Shown one piece after another: positions 6,073 through 13,693 of a stretch of 37,528 bases of DNA. The stretch is from an uncultured Bacilli bacterium (lineage in GTDB: Bacteria > Bacillota_I > Bacilli_A > RF39 > UBA660), in assembly GCA_947630055.1 (NCBI GenBank), contig CANRGA010000009.1, forward strand, positions 1 through 37,528, in the 5' to 3' direction. Within the stretch, counting starts at the first letter, position 1; the number at the start of each line of letters is the position of its first letter. The notes below the pieces were generated by a model. It was not told the DNA's origin. It searched no databases and saw only the letters and a list, made by a program, of their open reading frames with translations. A program made the position numbers and the translations under genes.

Positions 6073-6999
6073 TTAATTACTATTTATTTCATTTAAATAT
6101 TTTGCAAAATGTATTGATACTTTATTAGCACCACTTTCAGATAAATGAGCGGTATCATAAAAATCTCCTTTTGTTAATTTTAAATCATTAATTAATTTAT
6201 TATAATCAATATAATTTATTTTTTCTTTTTTAGCAATTGCAAATACTTTATTGTATTTTGCTTGTTCATTTTCAGTTAAAGTACAAGGAGCTTTAACAAA
6301 AATTAAGTTAATATTATTCTTTTTAGCTAATAATATGATTTTATTTAAATATTCATTATTTTTTTCACTTAATTCTAATTGTTTAGTATATTCAAGGTAT
6401 TTATCATTATTTACAATTATATTTTTATTTTTAGATAATCCAATAAAACCTTTATTATTTAAACCAACATTTAATAATCCATTTTTTATTTCAGTTAAAT
6501 TTAATTCATTATATCTACTATGATATTTTATAATATTAAAATAATATGATAAGCGCTCATTTTTATCTTTAACACTAACATTTATTGCATTTATTTTATT
6601 TAAAGATATTTTCATTTTATCTATTGCATCTCTTGTTACACCTTCTGTAGCATAATCTTCATCAATGGCCAACATTCGAATATCTAAAACAAAATATTTT
6701 GGCTTTTGATATTTTAATGCCTCAAGCATATAATAATAAGTAATATATATTGGTTGTTGTTGGGTAGCAAAATTATATGAATTGAGATTACTATATTTCT
6801 TTATTATTTCTGGTGAAAACGTCGCGTAACTATGAGAAGAGCCAAAAAATATAACATCCAAACTATTTCTCTTTTCGTTATAAAAAGAGGTGACATCACT
6901 ACCATAACCATTTCCTTTTAAAATAAATATATTAGTTGCAACATTTAATAAAATTAAAAATATTGTTATAAACAAAATTGATTTAATAAACTCTTTCAT
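6073..6999 (-). CDS. SGNH/GDSL hydrolase-like membrane protein, MBOAT partner
   Basis: A 308-residue protein with one N-terminal membrane helix (about residues 6-27) and an extracytoplasmic SGNH-like domain. GSSH at about 53-56 supplies the nucleophile block and DTAH near the C-terminus supplies the Asp/His pair. Such proteins (DltD, AlgJ/AlgX-like) pair with MBOAT acyltransferases in O-acylation of teichoic acids or polysaccharides. Here it follows the broken MBOAT gene by 11 bases with AGGAGAG before its ATG, so they form one operon. The acceptor cannot be told from sequence; no other dlt genes are present. The hydrolase itself looks intact. Confidence 0.85.
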   Translation of the reverse strand: MKEFIKSILFITIFLILLNVATNIFILKGNGYGSDVTSFYNEKRNSLDVIFFGSSHSYATFSPEIIKKYSNLNSYNFATQQQPIYITYYYMLEALKYQKPKYFVLDIRMLAIDEDYATEGVTRDAIDKMKISLNKINAINVSVKDKNERLSYYFNIIKYHSRYNELNLTEIKNGLLNVGLNNKGFIGLSKNKNIIVNNDKYLEYTKQLELSEKNNEYLNKIILLAKKNNINLIFVKAPCTLTENEQAKYNKVFAIAKKEKINYIDYNKLINDLKLTKGDFYDTAHLSESGANKVSIHFAKYLNEINSN

Positions 7000-7010
7000 A
7001 TTAAACTCTC

Positions 7011-8441
7011 CTAAAATTGAAAATATATAAACTCAGATGCACTAAATCCTGGACCATAAATTCCAAATATAATAACACTAAAAATTAAAATATAATAAAA
7101 TAACCATCTTAAAATAATATTTCTTTTTATAAGCCAACCATATAAATCAACTTTAGTATTAATAACTTCTAATATATATACAAAAATAATTGAAAATAGT
7201 AATATAAAAATTTCCAATAAACTAGTATTTATTATATTAAAATCAATAGGCATTCCAAAATTAAATAGATGTTTTATAATAAATATTGCATCATTTAAGT
7301 TATTAGCGCGAAAAAATATCCATGCAAAATCGACTAAAATAAAGACAACTATTATTTTGATTATTTTTGGAATTTTTAATTTATAACACTTTTTATTAAT
7401 AATATTTTCAATAACTTGATATATACCATGCAGTCCACCCCAGATAACAAAAGTCCAAGCTGCTCCATGCCATAAGCCACTTACTAAAAAGACAATTAAT
7501 AAATTAATTTGAGTTCTTAAAAATCCTTTCTTACTTCCACCAAGAGGAAAGTATAAATACTCTTTAAACTATGTACTTAAAGAAATATGCCATCTATGCC
7601 AAAAATCTTTAATAGAAGTTGCCATATAAGGAACATTAAAATTTTTAGTTAAATCGTATCCTAATATTTTAGCACTTCCTCTAGCAATTATTGAATACGA
7701 ACTAAAATCAAAATAAATTTGAAAAGCAAATAAGAATGTTGCAAATATTAAATAAATACCACCAGATGTTGCAAAATTAGATAAGTTATTATACGTAGCA
7801 TTAACTATAATCGCTGCTCTATCTGCTATTACTAATTTATAAAAGAAGCCAATACCAATAAGAATTAATCCATAATTTAAATTACTCCAACTAAATTTAT
7901 GAGTTTCATCAAATTGTTTTAATAGATCTTTTGACTTTTCAATTGGACCCGCAACAAGTTGTGGAAAAAATGATACAAATAAAGCATAAGTAAAAAAGTT
8001 TTTTTCAACTTTAACATCATTTCTATAAACATCCATTGTATAGCTTAAAGCTTGAAATGTGTAAAAACTAATACCAACTGGTAATAATAAATTAAGAGTA
8101 TTAGGAATATTTAGTCCAATATTTGCAAATAATGAATTAAAAAAATTAATAGCAAATGAATAATATTTAAATAAAAACAATATAGCAATATTAATAAAAA
8201 ATGATAATCCTACAAACAACTTTTTAGTTTTGTTATTTTTGCTTTTACTTATAAATATTCCACTTAAGTAAGTTATAATCGTAGAAAATAACATTAACAA
8301 AGCATATTTAGGATTCCAAGACATATAAAAATAATAACTTGAAATTAAAAGCCAATATAATTTTAATTTTTTATTTAATAGAAAATATACAAATGTTACT
8401 ATAACAAAAAATAGCAAAAATTTAAAAGAAGTAAAAATCAT
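7011..8441 (-). pseudogene. MBOAT O-acyltransferase interrupted by an amber codon
   Basis: This reads as one AlgI/DltB-type membrane-bound O-acyltransferase of about 476 residues, interrupted by a single in-frame TAG at 7569-7571. The first 290 residues contain many membrane helices and the motifs LLPVGISFYTFQALSYT, VAGPIEKS and FWHRWHISLST. After the stop the frame continues FKEYLYFPLGGSKKG and VSGLWHGAAWTFVIWGG, which includes the catalytic His of WHG. In the family the residue at the stop is Trp (LSTW), so TGG to TAG explains the break. The N-terminal product alone lacks the active-site His. Function is probably lost unless the stop is suppressed or is a sequencing error. Confidence 0.88.
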
Positions 8442-8472
8442 AAATTTAACTCCTAACCCTTAAACACAAATT

Positions 8473-8481
8473 ATTATAACA
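8473..8481 (-). promoter_or_regulatory. Extended -10 promoter of the MBOAT-SGNH unit
   Basis: On the minus strand TGTTATAAT is a TGn-extended perfect -10 (TATAAT at 8473-8478), about 30 bases before the start codon. No convincing -35 is seen. Confidence 0.5.
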
Positions 8482-8504
8482 TATATATATTATAATTTTA
8501 CTAA

Positions 8505-8540
8505 AAAATAAGCAATATAAAATTAATTATTGCTTATTTT
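8505..8540 (-). terminator. tatD operon terminator
   Basis: On the minus strand AAAATAAGCAATA, a 10-base loop and TATTGCTTATTTT make a perfect 13-bp stem followed by TT. The tatD stop codon lies in the loop. Confidence 0.85.
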
Positions 8541-9284
8541 AGTAAACATATTATCCAAATTTTGATTAGTAATATTTGCAATTTCTTCTAAAGATATATT
8601 TTTTAAATTTGCGACAAATTTGGCTATATCTAAAATATGAGATGGACTATTTTGTTTACCACGATATGGTTCTGGTGTAAGATATGGACTATCAGTTTCT
8701 AAAACTAAAGAAGATAAAGGTAATTTTTTAATAACATCTTTAATATTCGCATTTTTAAAAGTTATTACGCCATTAATACCTATTAGATAGCCCATTTTGA
8801 TATATTCTCTAGCAGTTTCAAGTGAACCACTAAAAGAATGAATTATCCCTTTAACATGATATTTTTTTAAAGTAGTTAAAGTATCTAAAGTTGCTTCTCT
8901 ACTATGAATTATAACTGGCATATTATATTTTTCAGCTAGTTTTAATTGTATTTCTAATAACTTAATTTGTTTTTCCTTATTTTCTTTTGTATAGTAATAA
9001 TCTAGCCCTATTTCACCAATAGCTATGATTTTTTTATTAGCTATATTATCTTCAATATATTTTATATCTTCATCTTGATATGTATCTACACTTTCGGGAT
9101 GAATACCAATAGCGCCATACATATTGGGATATTTGCTTGTAAGATTAATAACTTCAACATTTGATTTTGCATCACAGCCATTATTAATAAAACGATTAAC
9201 TTTATTAAGTGATGCTTCATTTATTACTTTAGCAATATCATCATAATATTCACTATATAAATGACAATGACTATCAGTAAACAT
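8523..9284 (-). CDS. tatD: TatD-family metal-dependent DNase
   Basis: TatD-family enzymes are TIM-barrel, divalent-metal hydrolases; E. coli TatD is a 3'-5' exonuclease acting on DNA and RNA. The 253-residue length is typical. Metal-ligand motifs are SHCHL at the N-terminus, GEIGLDYYY, VIIHSRE, IHSFSG and ETDSPYL near the C-terminus, followed by PYRGKQNSP. It overlaps the metG stop by one base (TAATG), and the metS-yabD order is conserved in B. subtilis. It is the last gene of the T-box-controlled operon. Confidence 0.95.
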   Translation of the reverse strand: MFTDSHCHLYSEYYDDIAKVINEASLNKVNRFINNGCDAKSNVEVINLTSKYPNMYGAIGIHPESVDTYQDEDIKYIEDNIANKKIIAIGEIGLDYYYTKENKEKQIKLLEIQLKLAEKYNMPVIIHSREATLDTLTTLKKYHVKGIIHSFSGSLETAREYIKMGYLIGINGVITFKNANIKDVIKKLPLSSLVLETDSPYLTPEPYRGKQNSPSHILDIAKFVANLKNISLEEIANITNQNLDNMFTKISNN

Positions 9285-10807
9285 TAATCTTCTTTAATCC
9301 TTTCAAATAAATTAGCTGGTTTTTCTAATCCTAATTCATATCTAGAAACTGGAGTATATACATTATCAAAGTCACGATTATTAACTTTTAAACTTGTTAA
9401 TATTTTATCAGCAGTTTCTGGTATAAATGGTTGTAAGAATAAAGCGCATACTCTAATTGATTCAAGTAGATTATAAATAATTGTTTCTAATCTATTTTTA
9501 TTGGCATCTTCTTTAGCTAATGCCCAAGGAGCAGTATCATCAATATATTTATTACATTTACGAAGAACATCAAAAATACATTCTAGAGCTTCATTTATTT
9601 TAAGTTCATTCATTTTTTCAGAAACTTGTGCTTGTAAATTTGAAGTTGAATCTAATAAATCTTGATCAATATCTTCTGATACATTTGGATTTGTCACATT
9701 ACCTTCAAAATACTTAATGCCCATTTGAATAGTTCTACTCACCAAGTTTCCTAAAATGTTACATAAATCTGAATTAGTTCTTGTAATTAAGGCCTTTTCT
9801 GAAAAAGTACCATCACTACCAAAAGGAACTTCCCGAAGAGCAAAATAACGAACAGCATCAACACCATAAGCATCAATGTATTCTCTTGGATCTTTATAAT
9901 TACCTAAGCTTTTACTAATTTTACCACCATCAATTATAAGCCATCCATGACCAAAAACTTGTTTAGGTAACTCGATTCCTAAAGCCATTAAAATTGCTGG
10001 CCAAATAATCGTATGAAATCTTACTATTTCTTTACCTACTAAATGTAAGTCTGCTGGCCAATATTTTTTAAATTCTGGAGTAATATCAGGATAACCTAAA
10101 CTAGTTATATAATTTGTTAGAGCATCTATCCAAACATAAATAACATGTTTTTCATCAAAAGTAACAGGAATACCCCATTTAAAAGATGTTCTTGATACAC
10201 ATAAATCTTCTAGTCCTGGTCTAATAAAATTATTTAACATTTCATTTTTTCTTGATACAGGCTCAATAAAATCGGGATGTGTTTCATAATATTCTTCTAA
10301 TTTTTTTTGATATTTACTTAATTTAAAGAAATAGGCTTCTTCCGTAACAACACTAACATCTCTACCGCAATCTGGACATTTGCCATTAACGAGTTGCGTC
10401 TCTGTCCAAAATGATTCACAAGGAACACAATAAAGACCTTTATATTCACCTTTATAGATATCACCTTGATCATATAATTTTTTAAATATTTCTTGTACTT
10501 TTTTAACATGAAAATCATCTGTTGTTCTAATAAAGAAGTCATAAGAAATATTTAGTCTATTCCATAAATCTTTAGCATTTTCAATTATCTTATCAACATA
10601 TTCTTTTGGTGTAACTCCAGCCTCTTTTGCTTTATTTTCAATTTTTAAACCATGTTCATCAGTACCTGTTTGAAAAAACACATCAAAACCAGATAATCTT
10701 TTATATCTTGCTATAGCATCTGCAATAATTGTCGTATAACAATGACCAATATGAAATTCTGCGCTAGGATAATATATTGGTGTAGTTATATAATATTTTT
10801 CTTTCAT
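9284..10807 (-). CDS. metG: Methionyl-tRNA synthetase
   Basis: MetG charges tRNA-Met with methionine at the expense of ATP. The class I signatures are HIGH at residues 19-22 (EFHIGHC) and KISKS near residue 296. A zinc knuckle (CVPCESFW...CPDCG) is in the connective insert, and FVFGHGWL-like VFGHGWLIIDGG precedes KISKS. At 507 residues it ends after the anticodon-binding domain and lacks the C-terminal EMAP-type tRNA-binding domain of the B. subtilis enzyme (about 660 residues), as in some reduced genomes. It starts directly at the dut stop (TAAATG) with GAGGAATG as ribosome site. Confidence 0.98.
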   Translation of the reverse strand: MKEKYYITTPIYYPSAEFHIGHCYTTIIADAIARYKRLSGFDVFFQTGTDEHGLKIENKAKEAGVTPKEYVDKIIENAKDLWNRLNISYDFFIRTTDDFHVKKVQEIFKKLYDQGDIYKGEYKGLYCVPCESFWTETQLVNGKCPDCGRDVSVVTEEAYFFKLSKYQKKLEEYYETHPDFIEPVSRKNEMLNNFIRPGLEDLCVSRTSFKWGIPVTFDEKHVIYVWIDALTNYITSLGYPDITPEFKKYWPADLHLVGKEIVRFHTIIWPAILMALGIELPKQVFGHGWLIIDGGKISKSLGNYKDPREYIDAYGVDAVRYFALREVPFGSDGTFSEKALITRTNSDLCNILGNLVSRTIQMGIKYFEGNVTNPNVSEDIDQDLLDSTSNLQAQVSEKMNELKINEALECIFDVLRKCNKYIDDTAPWALAKEDANKNRLETIIYNLLESIRVCALFLQPFIPETADKILTSLKVNNRDFDNVYTPVSRYELGLEKPANLFERIKED

Positions 10808-11293
10808 TTAACATTCCTCTTTTCTATTTGTACTACCAAGTCCACCTTGACGTTCAGTAATAACCTCATCACCACAAGTTAAATATTTTAAAAATATTCC
10901 TTGGGCATAAGCTTCACCTTTTTTTACTTTAAACACTTTATCGCCCTCATTTTGTAAGGATACATAAAAATGTCCTTCATTATCTTTATTATTGTAAAAA
11001 TCACTATCAATAATTCCCACTTGATTAGTAGCTCTGACATTATATTTAAATCCCATACTACTACGAACTACAATGACAAGCATTTCATCACCCGGAAATT
11101 TTGCTTTATATCCAGTTGGTATCTTTTTTATTTCGCCAGGGGCAATTTCAAATTCTTCAATAGCTAGAAAATCATAACCAGCACTATGTTTAGTTTTTCT
11201 TACTGGTAATTTATATTCTTCATATAATTTTATATTATCTTTAATATCTTTTTTAAACTGTTTAAAACTTATTTTTTCAAAACATCTTTCCAT
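10808..11293 (-). CDS. dut: dUTP diphosphatase
   Basis: Dut hydrolyses dUTP to dUMP and pyrophosphate, keeping uracil out of DNA and feeding thymidylate synthesis. The 161-residue protein has the trimeric dUTPase motifs: AGYDF (motif 1), RSSMGFK (2), NQVGIIDSDFYNN (3, with the catalytic Asp in GIIDSDF), QNEGDKVF-KKGEAYAQGIF (4) and RQGGLGSTN (5, a variant of RGGFGSTG). An N-terminal extension of about 30 residues precedes motif 1. AGGAGGT lies before the ATG. Its position between a HAD gene and metG behind a T-box is unusual. Confidence 0.96.
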   Translation of the reverse strand: MERCFEKISFKQFKKDIKDNIKLYEEYKLPVRKTKHSAGYDFLAIEEFEIAPGEIKKIPTGYKAKFPGDEMLVIVVRSSMGFKYNVRATNQVGIIDSDFYNNKDNEGHFYVSLQNEGDKVFKVKKGEAYAQGIFLKYLTCGDEVITERQGGLGSTNRKEEC

Positions 11294-11302
11294 AGTACCT
11301 CC

Positions 11303-11926
11303 TTAAAATATATTCATTAAATCACTAATATTTTTAATAGTTTGATATTTTTCTGATTTTTCGTTAGTTTTCCATATTGCATTCATTCCCATTGAAATGG
11401 GAAACATAACATCTTTCTTCAAACTATCACCAACATAGACACATTCCTCTGGCTTATATTTTTTGAATATGACATCAAAAGCTCTTGGATCTGGCTTAAA
11501 ATAATTAATATCAGCCCCGATTACATCCTTAAAATATTTTAAAAGGCCTGATTTTTCTAATCTAATTTTTTGGCACTCCGTAAACCAATTAGTTATAACA
11601 TATAAATCATATTTTTTACTCAAATATTCTATTGTTTTAATTATACTTTCATCTCTAGAAATGCAATAATCTAAATTTGTCATATATTTATCGACAAAAT
11701 CTACTGTTAAATTTGTATGACATTTTTCATTAATAAAATTTACTAAATCTTGTTTTTCAAGAGTTTCTTTAACTGCTTCATTTTCATCTATTGTATCAAA
11801 TATTTTATGAACTTTCTCTAATGAATAGTTATGGCCATCTTCTTTTAAAGTTTTAACAATGGCATTAAAAAAATTATCTTGCCATTCAATTAATGTATTA
11901 TCAATATCAAATATTATTGCTTTCAT
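11303..11926 (-). CDS. HAD-family hydrolase (phosphatase)
   Basis: A 207-residue haloacid-dehalogenase-superfamily protein. Motif I is IIFDIDNTL, with nucleophile and acid/base Asp residues at 7 and 9; motif II is VITNWF, the conserved Lys is in FKPDPRAF, and motif IV is YVGDSLKKDV. A helical cap domain lies between motifs I and II, as in YjjG/phosphoglycolate-phosphatase-like enzymes. The substrate cannot be told from sequence. As the neighbour of dut, a nucleotide-monophosphate house-cleaning role is possible. It is the first gene after the T-box leader, with AAAGGTG before the ATG. Confidence 0.9.
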   Translation of the reverse strand: MKAIIFDIDNTLIEWQDNFFNAIVKTLKEDGHNYSLEKVHKIFDTIDENEAVKETLEKQDLVNFINEKCHTNLTVDFVDKYMTNLDYCISRDESIIKTIEYLSKKYDLYVITNWFTECQKIRLEKSGLLKYFKDVIGADINYFKPDPRAFDVIFKKYKPEECVYVGDSLKKDVMFPISMGMNAIWKTNEKSEKYQTIKNISDLMNIF

Positions 11927-11940
11927 AACTATTCACCTTT

Positions 11941-12155
11941 CTCAAATAAAAAATTCATAAACAAAGGAGTAAAGGACGAAAAAATTTCCGCGGTACCACC
12001 TTTATTTATGAATAAAATCATACACTTATTAGTTTTAACACACCTCTGTGATTTGACTCCTTTGTTCATACCTAATTATTTCCTTATGTTAATTTGCACC
12101 AAACATTAACTCTCTTCAATAATTCCATAATCATCATACAAATTCCACATCAATT
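11941..12155 (-). promoter_or_regulatory. T-box riboswitch, probably tRNA-Met responsive
   Basis: The minus strand carries the T-box sequence AAAGGTGGTACCGCGG (11985-12000) that pairs with uncharged tRNA NCCA. Upstream is a Stem I with GAAGAGAG, a distal stem GTTAAT/ATTAAC around GTTTGGTGCAA, and an internal loop between TTTGT/ACAAA and ATTATT/AATAAT whose 3' side contains GGTATGAAC. The ATG followed by A fits a methionine specifier, in line with metG downstream. A terminator competes with the antiterminator: ATTCATAAATAAAGG (11999-12013) pairs with CCTTTGTTTATGAAT (11953-11967), then TTTTTTATTT. Confidence 0.93.
11947..12013 (-). terminator. T-box regulated terminator
   Basis: A 15-bp stem with one G-U pair (arms 11999-12013 and 11953-11967), then a T-rich tract on the minus strand at 11947-11953. 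The T-box antiterminator sequence lies in the large loop, so the two structures exclude each other. Confidence 0.85.
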
Positions 12156-12161
12156 AAATTT

Positions 12162-12190
12162 AGTTTAGCATAAGTATTTATTTTATTCAA
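12162..12190 (-). promoter_or_regulatory. Sigma-A promoter of the T-box operon
   Basis: On the minus strand TTGAAT (12185-12190), a 17-base spacer and TAAACT (12162-12167) with an upstream TGC making an extended -10. Transcription would start near 12155, just before Stem I. Confidence 0.55.
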
Positions 12191-12197
12191 TAAAAAA

Positions 12198-12212
12198 GTT
12201 GCATTAAGCAAC
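12198..12212 (-). terminator. Short spoVT terminator
   Basis: On the minus strand GTTGC, loop TTAAT, GCAAC and then T6. The 5-bp stem is short and overlaps the spoVT stop codon. Confidence 0.55.
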
Positions 12213-12713
12213 ATCTAATTTTTGAATTATTAATCTTTGCGCAATTCTAGCATATTTTAAGTATTCATCTTTTTTATCTTTACTTAAAATGATAACAAGA
12301 CCACTACAATCTGACTGAGTTATAATAGGTAAAGCAATAAAGAAACAATTGTTATTAAAATCTGTATCTATTCTTTCGCCATAATAATTTTCTCTATTAT
12401 CAATTAATGTTTTATATTTTTCATTTAATTTAAAATTTAATAAATCTTTTAAATTATTACTTGCTGATACTACTTTTTCTCGATCACTTACTAAAATACC
12501 AACATTACAAACATCAAAAATAATATCACAGATATTTTGACCTAAATCTTTAATATTCTCTACTTGAGAATATTTTTTGATAATAATTGAATTATCGCTT
12601 GTATATATTTCTAAAGGCTCACCATCTCTTATACCTAAATTATATCTTATTTCTTTGGGAACTACGATTCTACCTAATTCATCAATTCTTCTAGTAATTC
12701 CACTTTTACTCAT
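12204..12713 (-). CDS. spoVT: Stage V sporulation regulator SpoVT (AbrB family)
   Basis: SpoVT is a forespore transcription factor that tunes sigma-G-dependent genes. The 169-residue protein has an N-terminal AbrB/MazE swapped-hairpin DNA-binding domain (residues about 3-50, GITRRIDELGRIVVPKEIR and EPLEIYTSDNSIIIKKY) and a C-terminal GAF-like domain (about 55-165). This two-domain form separates SpoVT from AbrB and Abh. It is near mfd as in B. subtilis, but dinD lies between. AGGAG precedes the ATG, and a sequence resembling a sigma-G promoter lies upstream. Confidence 0.94.
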   Translation of the reverse strand: MSKSGITRRIDELGRIVVPKEIRYNLGIRDGEPLEIYTSDNSIIIKKYSQVENIKDLGQNICDIIFDVCNVGILVSDREKVVSASNNLKDLLNFKLNEKYKTLIDNRENYYGERIDTDFNNNCFFIALPIITQSDCSGLVIILSKDKKDEYLKYARIAQRLIIQKLDVA

Positions 12714-12733
12714 AACTACACACTCCTAATTTT

Positions 12734-12763
12734 TAGTGTGAAATATTTTTTAATTATTATACA
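12734..12763 (-). promoter_or_regulatory. Candidate sigma-G promoter of spoVT
   Basis: On the minus strand TGTATA (12758-12763), 17 bases and CACACTA (12734-12740). This is close to the forespore consensus (TGMATA, about 17, CATNNTA) with one deviation in each box. B. subtilis spoVT is transcribed by sigma-G. In such AT-rich DNA chance matches are possible. Confidence 0.4.
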
Positions 12764-12771
12764 AAATATTT

Positions 12772-12809
12772 AAATTTCCTAAAAATTTTTTAATTTTTTT
12801 AGGAAATTT
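12772..12809. repeat. 14-bp inverted repeat between spoVT and dinD
   Basis: AAATTTCCTAAAAA (12772-12785) and TTTTTAGGAAATTT (12796-12809) are perfect inverted copies around a 10-base T-rich spacer. A third half-like element AAAGGAAATT follows at 12819-12828. Standing between divergent genes, it is better placed as an operator than as a terminator. It does not match the Bacillus LexA box. Confidence 0.6.
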
Positions 12810-12872
12810 CTTTAAAAAAAAGGAAATTGAAGAAAAAAAGCTAATAATATAAGTAGAAGGAGAAAAATTTAT

Positions 12873-13691
12873 ATGAAAAATAATTTAATTGAATATCAAG
12901 AAAAAACATTTGAAGACATTAAACATATTGATAAATATGGTAATGAATTTTGGCTTGCCCGGGAATTACAACTAGCTTTAGGTTATAAGGAATGGAGATT
13001 ATTTTCTGCTATTATAGAAAAAGCACAAATTGCTTGTTCTCAAAGTGAAAATGCCATAAGTTCCAATTTTGGAGTTTACCCCAAAATAGTAAAAACCGGT
13101 GTTTCAGAAAAGCAAATAATCGATTACAAACTAAGTAGATATGCCTGTTATTTAATAGTTCAAAATGCTAACCCAAAATTTAAAACTGTCGCTTTAGGTC
13201 AAACTTATTTTGCCATTCAAACTAGAAGAATGGAGTTAACTAAAGAAGAATATAATAATTTAAGTGAAGATGATAAAAGAATTTATCAGAGAAATTTAAC
13301 CAAGAAAAATAATTATTCTTTAAATATCACAGCTGCAAAAACCGGAGTTAGAAATTTTGATAAATTCCATAATGCTGGATATAAAGGTTTATATAATGGT
13401 GAAACTGCCGATGATATAGCAAAGAGAAAAGGACTAAGATATAGGGAAGATATACTTGATAATATGGGAAGCGAAGAATTAGCTGATAATTTATTTAGAA
13501 TAGTTCAAACTGAGGCAAAATTAAAAAGAGATAATATATCAAATGAAAATGATGCAAATAATGTTCATTACAATATTGGTAAAGATATAAGAGAATTTAT
13601 AGCAAAACAAGGTGGTACTATGCCAGAAGAATTACCTACACCAACTAAAAGTATAAAAACTATAGAACGCGAAAAGAAAAAGTTAAATTAA
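12873..13691 (+). CDS. dinD: DNA-damage-inducible protein D
   Basis: DinD in E. coli is SOS-induced and inhibits RecA-mediated strand exchange. This 272-residue protein matches the E. coli length (274) and its strongest blocks: an N-terminal BRO-N-like region (NEFWLARELQLALGY), LSRYACYLIVQNANP, GQTYFAIQTRRMEL and GGTMPEELPTP at the C-terminus. It is on the plus strand inside a long minus-strand block, converges with mfd with only two bases between stop codons, and runs head-on to replication. The family is spread by horizontal transfer. AAGGAG stands well before the ATG. No Bacillus-type SOS box is visible. Confidence 0.93.
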   Translation: MKNNLIEYQEKTFEDIKHIDKYGNEFWLARELQLALGYKEWRLFSAIIEKAQIACSQSENAISSNFGVYPKIVKTGVSEKQIIDYKLSRYACYLIVQNANPKFKTVALGQTYFAIQTRRMELTKEEYNNLSEDDKRIYQRNLTKKNNYSLNITAAKTGVRNFDKFHNAGYKGLYNGETADDIAKRKGLRYREDILDNMGSEELADNLFRIVQTEAKLKRDNISNENDANNVHYNIGKDIREFIAKQGGTMPEELPTPTKSIKTIEREKKKLN

Positions 13692-13693
13692 TA

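Noticed and set aside
7011-7253. A separate small membrane protein of 80 residues
   Set aside because: It is only the C-terminal end of the amber-interrupted MBOAT gene, in the same frame and starting at an internal Met.
7569-7571. UAG recoded to an amino acid
   Set aside because: UAG terminates clpP, mfd and rpmH at the expected family ends, so general recoding is excluded; local suppression cannot be ruled out.
12714-12872. A LexA/SOS box upstream of dinD
   Set aside because: No sequence of the Bacillus form CGAAC-N4-GTTCG is present; the inverted repeat there has a different core.
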